Source: Cerioporus squamosus
Taxonomy: Eukaryota > Basidiomycota > Agaricomycetes > Polyporales > Polyporaceae
Length of the DNA stretch: 64,000 nt
Direction of reading: 5' to 3'
Assembly (NCBI GenBank): GCA_022592435.1
Contig: JABYQS010000098.1
Coordinates: forward strand, 62,001-126,000
The notes under the pieces are model-generated. The model was not told the origin of the DNA. It worked only from the letters and a program-made list of their open reading frames with translations, and made no database searches. Position 1 is the first letter of the stretch. Every line of letters starts with the position of its first letter. Positions 11,344 through 20,779 of the stretch are shown here, one piece after another. Both the position numbers and the translations under genes were made by a program.

Positions 11344-11950
11344 TAGTGACTTGCAAGTCCCGGCTCGGTCTGAAGCCTGGGGCTTGGGCCCGGCTTCAGA
11401 CAGCCGGGGCTTGGTCGAACCTCAGGCCGGGCCCCGAAGACGTCTCAGGCCGGGCTGTGCGGCTTGTCCCGGCCTGAGCCACGGCTTCGGTTGACTGAGG
11501 AGTAAACTCAAGATGCGCAATTTTGGGGGCTTCGTGAGGCTCTGTTCAGGCTTATATGGGTTGCTTCGAGTCGACAACGAGATGATAACCATGCAGGAGC
11601 GCATTCGGAGCTTACACGGGGTCAAACCTGTGCGCATGAGTGAGTCGTTCAGTTCTCCTACTCGCTGAGGGTGGCTAAAAGCGATAAAATGAGGTGGTGT
11701 GGTTAGTGATTCATTAAACGCTGCATACCCTCCCATAGTTGACGCACCCTTACAGCTAAAGCCAGGCCTGTGGTACATGGTTGAGCAGGGCGTCCAAGCC
11801 CCGGCGTGACGTCTCGGCTCGGGCTTGACATATGCTCGAGCTGAGCCGTCAGGCCGTCAGAAGCCCCCAACAAGGCTCGTCTTGTCCCGGCCTGCACAAG
11901 GGCTCGGCCTCACGGCTTGACGGCCTGAGGCCGGGACTTGCAAGTTACTA
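11344..11950. mobile_element. hAT-like non-autonomous element (MITE), 607 bp
   Basis: The terminal inverted repeats start TAGTGACTTGCAAGTCCCGG on the left and, read inward, TAGTAACTTGCAAGTCCCGG on the right. The element is bounded by an exact 8-bp target duplication, CCTGCCAT, at 11336-11343 and 11951-11958. GC-rich subterminal repeats (GGCCGGG, GGCTTG motifs) surround a more AT-rich centre. There is no transposase coding. The TAG ends and 8-bp duplication are hallmarks of the hAT superfamily. The superfamily call is inference; the repeat and duplication are seen directly. Confidence 0.85.
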
Positions 11951-12248
11951 CCTGCCATCCCGGCGCGCGCATGGACGCATGCTAATGATCCCCAGCTCAC
12001 CCTCGGAATGGAGACTCGGCCTCCCGACTATAAAGCTCGACCAGCACCGGAGAACATTCTCGCAATCCTTCCAAGCATACTGAGCCCGCCATCCTCCTAC
12101 TCCTACCTGGCCCTTTTTTTCGTTCGCTCCATTTGTTATCCCCTAATTCGTTCGCCTTCCTTCGTTCACCTCATTCATCTACTCTCTTCGACGTTGAGTT
12201 CGCTCGCCTCGTTTTCGTCAAGTTCTACACCAACGATTGTCTCCTGTC

Positions 12249-13114
12249 ATGCGCCTCCACGCTCTTTTCATCTCGGTGACATGCATTGTTGCGAGCAGCT
12301 GCGCCGCTCCGATACCCGTCCTGAGTTTTCCCGAAGCCGCGGACGTCTTCAGGACACCAAATGGACCCTACGACTATGAGGCTGTTGGTCTCCTGAAGCG
12401 AGTGCGTGTTCAGATGTTCACTCATAGATATGCAAATAGCTTACAATATGTCGGCGTTAGGATGTCCTGGGCGCGGCATCGCACGCAGTGGTCTCGTACC
12501 CAGACTATGTACGGGATGAGGTCGCACCCCACCACCGCACCTACCCGAACGTCTGGGGCAGTTTGATAGAGACCTCCTACCTCCCCCCCCGTGGGAACTT
12601 TTCCGGGCTTAAGCGCCCCCGAGTCCTGAGGGCAGCGCGTCACAGATGGCCGTGTTTCTACTGAGATCTTCATATGTATACTCCCCAGAACATGACTGAG
12701 AGGTCGAGAGAACGTGCAAGAACATCAGGAGATTTTCTGAACCATTTGCTGCTCAGGAAATACTCCCCAAGTCGTTGGTAGGCAGTAGAGTAGTACTGCA
12801 GACAGGGCAGGAGGCTCAATACTGGGAGCGGCGCTATGGTTCTTGGTTCCAATCATGCCCAAACATCTCGGGCACGATCAGAGGTCTTGCGAGACTAGAA
12901 TACAGGTGAATAACATCTAGACCAAGTGCAAAGTAGCTGCGAGGCGGTCGGAGCTCGGGGCGCTTAAGCCCGGAAAAGTTCCCACGGGGGGGAGGTAGGA
13001 GGTCTCTATCAAACTGCCCCAGACGTTCGGGTAGGTGCGGTGGTGGGGTGCGACCTCATCCCGTACATAGTCTGGGTACGAGACCAGCACGCAGTTATCA
13101 ACGAGTCTCTGTAA
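12249..13114 (+). pseudogene. Small secreted peptide precursor split by a MITE
   Basis: Exon 1 (12249-12401) encodes a signal peptide (MRLHALFISVTCIVASSCAA) and a short acidic pro-segment ending G-L-L-K-R, a Kex2-type dibasic site, just before a GTGCGT donor. The intron runs 12402-12460. Exon 2 begins D-V-L-G-A-A-S-H-A and is broken by the 598-bp element at 12489-13086. Ignoring the element and one copy of its target duplication, the frame continues into a short tail and a TAA at 13112-13114, giving a precursor of about 66 residues. A TATAAAG box lies at about 12030. With the element present the frame reads into its left repeat for about 55 more codons. The peptide resembles no family I can name. 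A hydrophobic peptide released after Kex2 cutting would be its product. Confidence 0.55.
12489..13086. mobile_element. Long-TIR MITE, copy 1 (598 bp)
   Basis: The ends are perfect or near-perfect inverted repeats of about 120 bp beginning TGGTCTCGTACCCAGACTAT. They are flanked by an exact 8-bp target duplication, GCACGCAG (12481-12488 and 13087-13094). A near-identical copy with inverted internal orientation lies at 37531-38408. It has no transposase. An 8-bp duplication points to the hAT or a related superfamily, whereas the very long repeats are more Mutator-like, so I leave the superfamily open. It sits inside exon 2 of the secreted peptide gene. Confidence 0.9.
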
Positions 13115-13608
13115 TCGTCCGAAGACATGGGTTCCTACCCGCCTCAAGCCAAGCACACCACACGTGCGCTCCTCGAACCTCATGGTATGTTTCATAATCG
13201 TCCAGTCACTGAGTCGCCTAATGGTTCTGACGAATACTCTCTGTAGAACGCGACTGCGTATTTATACTAACGGCCCAGCTAGCATACTTACTAACACGAT
13301 CAACCACGCCAGGTTCGACGACCACAACATTGACCATGCTAGCAGTCTCTCCCCAGCGAGCATACCCCGTTACTGAAGGGACTGCTGCCAGGAGGGTTAC
13401 TTGGACCAGGAGACTTTCCGCAGGACGGGCCAGTGTACTAGAAGGTGGAACCATCTTCGGAATGTCACGCAGGTTGCCGTAGTAAGAGTCTATATATTGT
13501 ATACAACACGCATGTCCCATATTCTGCGTGAGCCACCGCGCATGATGCCCGCCGACTACGATGTTGCCCCATGTTGACCGTCAAAGTCCCGATACCGACT
13601 GCAGTACT

Positions 13609-15454
13609 TCACTTCACGCCCAGCTCCGCCTCTCGGCCCATGCTGCCGTTCCCGATACCCCCGCTCCCCCTTGTCTCTTCCTGGATATCATCCGCATGGC
13701 CATGGGCGTGCTCCGGGTCCTGAGGTGACCCGCACGGTCCAGCGGCGACAGGCAGATCAGGTATACCATCCGCTTCGTAGGCTGTTGCTTCTTCACGTTC
13801 CACAGATCCCGGTCTGATTGTTGCCGCGATGGAACCTGCGACTCGTGCGAAGTTGAGCGAGCCCGATCGACGTCCCTCCGATTCGGTAAAGTGCAGCGGA
13901 TCGTCCGAGTCGAGCTTCACGTCGCGTTGATTCGCTTCCTGCAGGTCGAGCAGGAAGCGAGTGACGAGGATAGCCATGAGGCTGTACGACCGCGGCGGCA
14001 TTTCCGTCAGTAATTGAGAGACCGTGAAGGTGAAGTCCGAGAACAGCTTACGGGTCGGTGAACGTTGAAATGTGGCTCACGGCGCCATCCCACCATATCT
14101 TGCCAGAGGGTAAGTACGGGCCACACAGGTAGTAAGGCCCGCTTGAAACTCACCGCAGTCAGTGAAAACACTATGTGGAGGACGTTCAGCGTGACCGCGG
14201 CTCTGTCAAGAACGATAAGCTTCGGCGCCGGACGGCATGGCAAGTAAAGCGATGAACGGAGGACGCACATGAGGTATAGCATCCCTAGGAGTTGCGAACA
14301 GTGTAAGCAGCATATGAGTGACCTCGCAGAAGCACGACCTGCATACCATTCCACATCATCACACTCGCCAACGAATCGGCCGAGAACATTTTGTGATCGA
14401 ACCGCACGGAGTCTGCTTGCGTACGCCAGGTCAAAACGGCGAGGATGAAGTCACTGAGGATGAACCCTCCACGAGAGAGGATTGTAACTGTACACGAGTT
14501 AGCCCCGGATGTGCTTGAAACAGTAGTGACGCACACCTGCGCGAGCATCAGCATTTCGTCCCACAGACATAGTCCTCAAGGATCGACTCGGAACGCACAT
14601 GATTGCCTCTACTTGGGTAGTCGGCGAGTCTGACAAGCATCCCTCGGGTGGGAACATGAATCCATGTATCCCGATCTTGAACTTCATCTACAGGAAAGTG
14701 AGCAAACCATGACTTCGCAGTGATACGGCTTTGGAATATACGCAGTTTACTACCAGCGGTATGAGGGAAAGCACGCTCACTAGCGTACATACCGCCCACT
14801 TCCGATGCCGCGCCAAGGCATATGCCCGCATTGCGGAGAATGCTGAAACAATCATAGTATGAGCGACATGTCGTTGGGTCAGGCGGTCTGCACGTACCGG
14901 CTAAGGATAGATACCGGACGTTACTGAACGCATCAGTCGCATTCACGAGTTCGTCACAGCTACCAGAGGCCGCACGGGGTATCAGCACTGTGCTTGGTCG
15001 CAGTAGACGAAGCGGGAGCACCTCTGTACAAGTGGAAGGGATTTACCGATCAGCGGACTGGGAGGAGCGACCTTTGGGATTGACGCACCTTATCTGTCAA
15101 AGTCGGAATCCATACTCCGAATTGACTCACGGCGGACAGCAATGCCTGGTAGCGTGTCACGTAGAACAAGACCGACGGGACTCGAGAAGGTATGGCCCAG
15201 AACGATCCGACTTCGCAGTCGAAAGTCAGGAGATAGTCGTAAATGAGAAGTGCTTGCGTATCATACATAGTGAGTCGCACTCCCTAACATACTAACGGTG
15301 TCATACTCACCCAGCGTAGCAAAGTAGGCGTAGTTATCCTGTTGACTAACGAGCCCGATGTCAGCGACAAGACGTAGAATGATTTCAGCTGGCAAGATAC
15401 TCACACTTCGTCGGCTATGTTGACGATCTGGGTTGCAGCCACTGAGGAGGACAT
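13609..15454 (-). CDS. DUF6533-type seven-helix membrane protein
   Basis: Plasma-membrane protein of unknown function from a large agaricomycete family with a receptor-like seven-helix plan. It starts MSSSVAATQIVNIADE. After two introns comes the signature helix A-L-L-I-Y-D-Y-L-L-T-F-D-C-E-V-G-S-F-W, then several hydrophobic segments on separate small exons (14.0-15.0 kb). The closing cytoplasmic part is L-V-T-R-F-L-L-D-L-Q-E-A-N followed by a polar tail ending at 13609. The L-D-L-Q-E-A-N-Q motif after the last helix is typical of these proteins. I assigned exon borders confidently only for the first three and the last exon. The middle ones are inferred. Ligand or role unknown. Confidence 0.7.
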
Positions 15455-16134
15455 GTTGGAGACCTAATCGGCAGGAGAGTCGCAAACGGCCGCCCTTATA
15501 CCTTCGACTCCCTATGAACAATTAGATGCCTACAGAATACGGATGTTCAACAAACACACAGCATAACCGCATCCGAGTCATCTCTCTCTGATCGTCCGCC
15601 GGGAAGGAGACAAGGAGCGCAGTCATAGACTCCTGTGGCGAACAGCGGAGATGATTGATTACCGTTGTAAAGAAACCACATCCAGTCCAGGAGGGAGCTG
15701 TACCGCTAGGATGCGCGGCCGTAGCGGAGATAGGAACTCACCAGACATTGTCCGACCATGTGTCTATGTGGCATATCTGTCGACGTCTTCGCTGATTGAG
15801 CGGTCCTCTTCCGCGGTCGTTCTGGTTCCGCCACTGTCACCTTGTGCATGCCAGCGTGGAAATCAACCCCGTGCATCGCGATTGAAGAGCTACGCCTAGA
15901 AGACACGTGGGGCCAGTGGTGATGGTGCGGTATAACAGATGCGATGTCACGATGCACTGGCTGCAAGATGTGGGGTCTCCGTAGGGCTCAATGTCGTATG
16001 GTCGACATCGCGGACGTTCATCTGTCTTCGGGTACTCACCCGGTACTCCTTGGAAAGGGCGGTGGCCCATGGCTTCAGCACACGCGAGTGTTATTCATTC
16101 GCCAAGACAAATTTGAAACAACTTGACGGCTGTG
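15455..16134. other. Intergenic region
   Basis: Head flank of the membrane protein gene and tail flank of dehydrogenase 3. No supported feature. Confidence 0.4.
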
Positions 16135-17418
16135 TCACCACGCGCGATGTCCACCATCTACGATGATACTGTGGACAGAGATGCAATCGCAACATCATCA
16201 AAACACCTTCGAGAGTAAATCTCAGGAACTCACTCGCTCCCAGTACAGAATGAGCTCGCATCACTTGCCAGGAAGGCCAAAGCGCCGCGAAGCTCGTCCG
16301 GACGCCCTATCCTTCCCATCGGATTAGCAGCCGCGACCTTCGCGCCTAGCTGTGGGACCTGCTCGAGCCATTCGGTCATCCTACAGAATCCCAGGGTTCT
16401 CAGTGACGCATCTCCGCTACGGAACACTGAAGAGACCTACTTGGTGATGACGAATCCCGGACTGATCGTGTTAACTCGGATGCGCTGCGGGGCGAGCTCA
16501 CACGCCATGCTGCGTGCCATCTGGAGCACCGCCGCTTTCGACGCCTGGTACGGGATCGTGCAGATCGGCGGCTGGGAGTTGCGCGGTCAGATAGACTAAG
16601 ACACCTGTGGCAGAGAGACGGAGGGAGACGAAGACGCACCTCCATTGCCACCCTCCCGCATATGCTCGCAATCATGATGATACTCCCGCCCTTCCCGAAC
16701 CGTGCCATCAGGCGTCCCGCGGCTTGCGCGGTGAAGAGCACGCCGTTGACGTTGACGTCCATGACCTGACGGAGTTGAGCGCTGAGCAGATGCATACGAG
16801 TAGAGCAGAAGCACTCACGTCCTGAAACTCCTTCCCCGGAAAGTCCACGGCTGCTCCTACGTCAGCGGTACCAGCTGCTGCAACGCACACGTTCAAACGG
16901 CCTTCACGATGTCCTACTTGCTCAGCCAACTTCCAGATAGCTTTCTGCACGTCGAAACACCGGATGAGCTCACTTGACATGTACATCTGATTGGCAACGA
17001 GGAGAGATACGCTGCTACTCACCTGGTCACGGACGTCGCCGTGCAGATACTCCAGCTTGCACGACAGGCCCATGGACTGGATGAACTTGCGCACTTTGGT
17101 AAATTCTTCCCCTGGCTGCTCTGGGAGGTCTATGCAGTAGACGGCCCGTGCTCCCGCCTCCGCGAATGCCAGCGCTGCCTCGAGACCAATGCCGCGATTA
17201 CCCCCCGTGACGAGAGCGACACGGTCTTCGAGGGAGAAATCATGCGCAAACAGAGTTGGGGCCGGTGCTGTACCGCAGAAAAGGCTTCATGATCTGAAGA
17301 CGTATATATATGAAGAGAAGCTGGACGTACGGGTAGACTCGGACTCGGGAGCCGCGAGCGCTCTGGCAACGCCGACAGGTCCGTAGGATGGTATCGCAGC
17401 AGCAGCTGTCGAGGACAT
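16135..17418 (-). CDS. Short-chain dehydrogenase/reductase 3
   Basis: Third SDR paralogue. It starts directly at MSSTAAAAIPSYGPVGVARA, so it keeps the P-S-Y-G-P-V-G-V-A-R-A-L motif but lacks the 35-40 residue basic N-terminal extension of copies 1 and 2, suggesting a cytosolic location. The core has T-G-G-N-R-G-I-G, C-I-D-L-P, A-A-A-G, I-M-I-A-S-I-C-G, catalytic Y-Q-A-S-K, V-N-T-I-S-P-G, C-T-G-S at the last intron, and V-D-G-G-H-R-A-W at the end. Introns have canonical GT-AG ends; the first is in the Ser/Thr-rich linker and the last just before the final exon ending at 16135. It reads open throughout. The substrate is unknown; a sugar- or polyol-type reductase is the usual role of relatives. 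Confidence 0.83.
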
Positions 17419-18610
17419 TGTGGTGATAGGAAATAGCTCAGGCCGTGAAGGAGCAGAGAAGTTGAGAAAGACGGGGTAAGTACTGGGGCGTTCAGGTCGA
17501 ACGTGTATATTCGCACTGCTCGGAAATTAGCCCCAATAATGAGCACATCAGCGCTCTGAGCTTCGCAAAAGGTATGTAAGAGTATAATTTTAAGCCTGGG
17601 TGTCGATAAGAAGGTCGAACGTGGGGTAAGCACTGCTTGAGATAGAGATTACTGAGCATTCGGAGCATTGGCAGGGATGGCGTTCAAGCTCTGCCAGACT
17701 CCCGGACTTACTAGTACTGGCTAATCACCGGAACCATTCGCTCACGGAGGTCCTGCTCTTCTTGAGAACCCGATAGGTACTCTCGCGCCCATACTTTCCG
17801 CGCAGCGCTCGCCTGGGCCCTTGGGCGGCGTGGGCGGAGGGTTCTGCGAGTTGCTCGTCACTGCCGGCGAGTAGACATCTATCTGCAGACACGGCGGTCA
17901 ACCGTCTGATAGGCTAGCTTCCAGTAACCGTCAAAGAGAGAACCAGGGGATGGGACGAAATAATCGGTGGAGGCAGGAGCAGTGGCAAGAGGTTCGCCTC
18001 CGTGACTCGGACACTGAGAGAATGTGACAGCGCTTGTGCCGTAACCGTCACGCGTTCCCAGAGGGCGCCGAGGTTCCTGCGGTCGACCACGATGACGCCA
18101 GCGTGATTTTGGGTGAAAAGTCTCGGAACCTCCGCTCGCGCGTCCGGGGTATTCGTATGTTGCTCTGTTACTGACATACTGTTGTACGTGGGTCACTTAC
18201 TACTTATAGGTCCTTGGATCGATACCAACCCTACCAGAATCTGGAGAACACTACCGGTTTCACCTTAGTATCAGTACGCCCATATATTCATCCATGACAA
18301 CCAGCATCTACGTCATAGATAGCTCTGGGAACTGACGGTACTACTACTAGTGACTTCTCTACATTCAGGTACCACGTGAACCGAGAGTACACCCGCCCGC
18401 GTCACGCTGGACCATCAGAACCATAGGGACGGTGTCAGGAGTGAGTGTACAGCGAACCCCTAGGGCAATCTGCACGGTGTTGCCCCTGCTCTGTGCATGT
18501 GAACAGCGACGCGTGAAGCTATCCCAACGGCATAGAGACCGACGAGCCCAAATTCGGGACCGGCAGTGACAAGAATGTCCGACGTCCGGATGTGTCAAGT
18601 ACGGTTCTAC
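17419..18610. other. Intergenic region
   Basis: A minus-strand open stretch of 87 codons (17914-18177, starting MSVTEQHTNTPDARAEV) ends in a hydrophobic segment. It has no relatives I know and no clear promoter, so I do not call it a gene. Otherwise nothing is seen. Confidence 0.35.
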
Positions 18611-18616
18611 TATAAG
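18611..18616 (+). promoter_or_regulatory. TATA box of secreted protein C
   Basis: TATAAG, 74 nt upstream of the ATG at 18685, at the spacing usual for highly expressed fungal genes. Confidence 0.45.
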
Positions 18617-18684
18617 TACCAAGGAGTGCCTTTGCGCTTCGCAGCCCCCGACCCTCGAGAGCCTGCGACTTCCCCCAGGACGCC

Positions 18685-19308
18685 ATGCTCCCTCTCCTCG
18701 TCGCCCTCGCGATCTCCCTCTTCGCCGCTTTCGTTGCAGCTTCGCCAATCGTCAACACAGCTCCTCTGGTCGTGCGGGAGGTAGATGCGAAGCTGGAAGA
18801 GACCGTCCTGGAGGTACGTGAGCTCTACCATTCGGTTTGAGCGAATCTGACCGTCATGTATGATCACTAGAAACGGAACATCGGCGGGGTGTACATCTGC
18901 ACCGGCACGAACTGGAGCGGGACGTGTGGCTACGCAGTTCAGCCACTGAACACCTGCATCGTCCTCGGCTCGGACTGGAAGAACAAGATCGCAAGCTTCG
19001 GCCCCGACTCGTGCACCTTGTGCTTCGGTACGCCTCCCGTCCGTCATTGTGCGGCTCGTATCCCAGTGCTTACTTAGCTCGACAACACAGCGTACAAGTA
19101 TGCCTCTACCTTATCTTGGAAGAGGAATGGCACACTAATGCAGCAATTATTTGGCAGGACGAACAACTGCGCCTTTGGAGACGGCTTCTTCTGGATGTTC
19201 CAGAACCCCGGCGACGCGAGCGGGGGGCGGAGCGTAACCAACAACGCGTGGAACACGCACATCGAGTCATTCAAGTGCTGGCGGTCTCCTGACTGCTACG
19301 CGTCCTGA
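18685..19308 (+). CDS. Small secreted beta/gamma-crystallin-like protein C
   Basis: Secreted protein of about 150 residues with signal peptide MLPLLVALAISLFAAFVAAS. Exons are 18685-18813, 18871-19027, a 7-nt exon 19091-19097 (CGTACAA) and 19158-19308, all with GT-AG introns. Unit 1 reads G-G-V-Y-I-C-T-G-T-N-W-S-G-T-C-G-Y and ends I-A-S-F-G-P-D-S-C-T-L-C. The micro-exon supplies A-Y-K, and unit 2 ends W-N-T-H-I-E-S-F-K-C. The S-F-G-P-D-x-C motif followed by the Tyr is characteristic of the basidiomycete crystallin-like secreted proteins. It is the same gene plan as A and B, but on the other strand and 14 kb away. Function unknown; it may be a cell-wall or interaction protein. Confidence 0.78.
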
Positions 19309-20006
19309 AGATACCCAAGGCGGTAAGTATTCCATAGCAGTCTCGATGAGCCTCGCTGACGGTTCATAGGGCAGTCGTACGAGAGTCCCTAGGCCGTCGA
19401 ATCAGAGGCGGAAGTTCTACATATACGGCAGATTTCAATGCCAGGGCTACTTACCACCGCGCCCATGTACGCTCATTCGTGGGTGCGGTCCAACGGTATC
19501 GGGTGGTGCCGGTGAGCCTGCGTATTTGACCGCCCATGCGACACTATCCACTAGTAGTAGTACCTGAACGGAAAGTATCGATATCAGACTCAGAGTACCG
19601 ACCATCATTCAAATTATCGCTCAAAGCAACGCACTGATACTGAGGTCGACTATGTACTAGTACTGCTACCGAGGCACCTGATTCGCCGCTATCGATCTCG
19701 CTTACGCCACCAGTGACCGGTGACTAGTGCGTCCAGGATCCTACAAGTACGCAGACATCCCCTCTGACTACGGCTCGAGCTACCCGCAACTGCTCATACT
19801 TCCCATCGAGCTACATAGCACCCACGAAAGGACTCTACTGCCTATCCGGTAAGAATTGCCTCCTCAGATGAAGCATCGCATATGCAGACCGCGTGCGTAC
19901 CCCTAAGCATGGCGGTAGCCGCATGCGTCGTGCTTCCAGAAAAGCTCGTCACCCTCACACATACCAGTACTCATCGGTCATATTCTGCAGGACTCTCTGG
20001 CACAAC
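19309..20006. other. Intergenic region
   Basis: Contains several short imperfect CTAGTAGTAGTAC-like motifs but no gene or element I can delimit. Confidence 0.4.
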
Positions 20007-20570
20007 ATGAGCACCAGTCCATCCGAGTCGAACCGGGACTACCTCATCCGCACCGCCGACCTCTCCCCCGACACATTCCAACACCACAGCCACTATCACC
20101 CAATCGCGAACACGAACAATTCCTACCAGTTCCCGCTAGGGGACCGCACGGGCCTCACCAAGACCGCCGTGCACTTGTGCCGCGTCCCCGCCGGTGCGAC
20201 GAGCACGACGCTGCACTGGCACACGCACGAGGACGAGTGGTGCTACGTCCTCGAGGCGGACCCGGACGCGGTCCTCCTCATCTGGGAGGGCCCCATGGAC
20301 GTCCAGGACCAGGACATAGAGAAGGTCGTGCCGCGGGAGGAGAGCGTGAAGCCTGGCGATTTCTTGGGCTTCAAGGCTGGGATTCCCCGCGCGCACACGT
20401 TCAGGGCTGGGAAGAAGGACTTGGTGTATCTCGTAGGGGGCAGCCGGGAGGAGCTCGATGTCTGCCACTATCCCGGAGTGGGGATGAGCAAGGTGATCGG
20501 GAGGGAGTCGGAGTGGACGTTCGAGGATAAGTCGGTCACCTTTGAGGACAAGCGACCGTCCCGGAAGTGA
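20007..20570 (+). CDS. Cupin-domain protein 1
   Basis: Single-exon gene for a 187-residue single-domain cupin. Motif 1 is H-W-H-T-H-E-D-E-W-C-Y-V-L-E, giving the two His and the Glu of a metal site. Motif 2 is P-G-D-F-L-G-F-K-A-G-I-P-R-A-H, giving the last His. The relatives are small fungal cupins of unknown reaction; a metal-dependent dioxygenase or isomerase is possible. There is no signal peptide, so it is probably cytosolic. The start at 20007 is the first ATG in frame and aligns with the second copy at 26.8-27.3 kb (M-S-x-S...D-Y-L-[IV]-R-T-A-[DE]-L-S-P-D). It ends E-D-K-R-P-S-R-K. Confidence 0.85.
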   Translation: MSTSPSESNRDYLIRTADLSPDTFQHHSHYHPIANTNNSYQFPLGDRTGLTKTAVHLCRVPAGATSTTLHWHTHEDEWCYVLEADPDAVLLIWEGPMDVQDQDIEKVVPREESVKPGDFLGFKAGIPRAHTFRAGKKDLVYLVGGSREELDVCHYPGVGMSKVIGRESEWTFEDKSVTFEDKRPSRK

Positions 20571-20779
20571 AGAAAGTCAGATGGGATGCAGAACCGACGG
20601 ATGGAATCACCGACAAATGTGTATCGTGTAGAGTACTGAGGGGAATTACAGAGTGGCCACAAGATGCCCTGAAAGTCGAGCGATATCGTACAGGGTACAT
20701 AGTTACACGGAAGTGCGGCGAGCAGGCAGAGCAGAGACGATAAAGTTACAAGCATTGGTGATTTCAGACAAGATGCGGC

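Noticed and set aside
17914..18177. 87-codon minus-strand frame with hydrophobic C-terminus
   Set aside because: Single short frame, no conserved motif, no clear promoter or intron; insufficient support for a gene.
20177..20530. Long plus-strand frame overlapping cupin 1
   Set aside because: It is the shifted frame of the cupin gene, Gly/Arg-rich and without motifs; the cupin frame has complete metal-site motifs.
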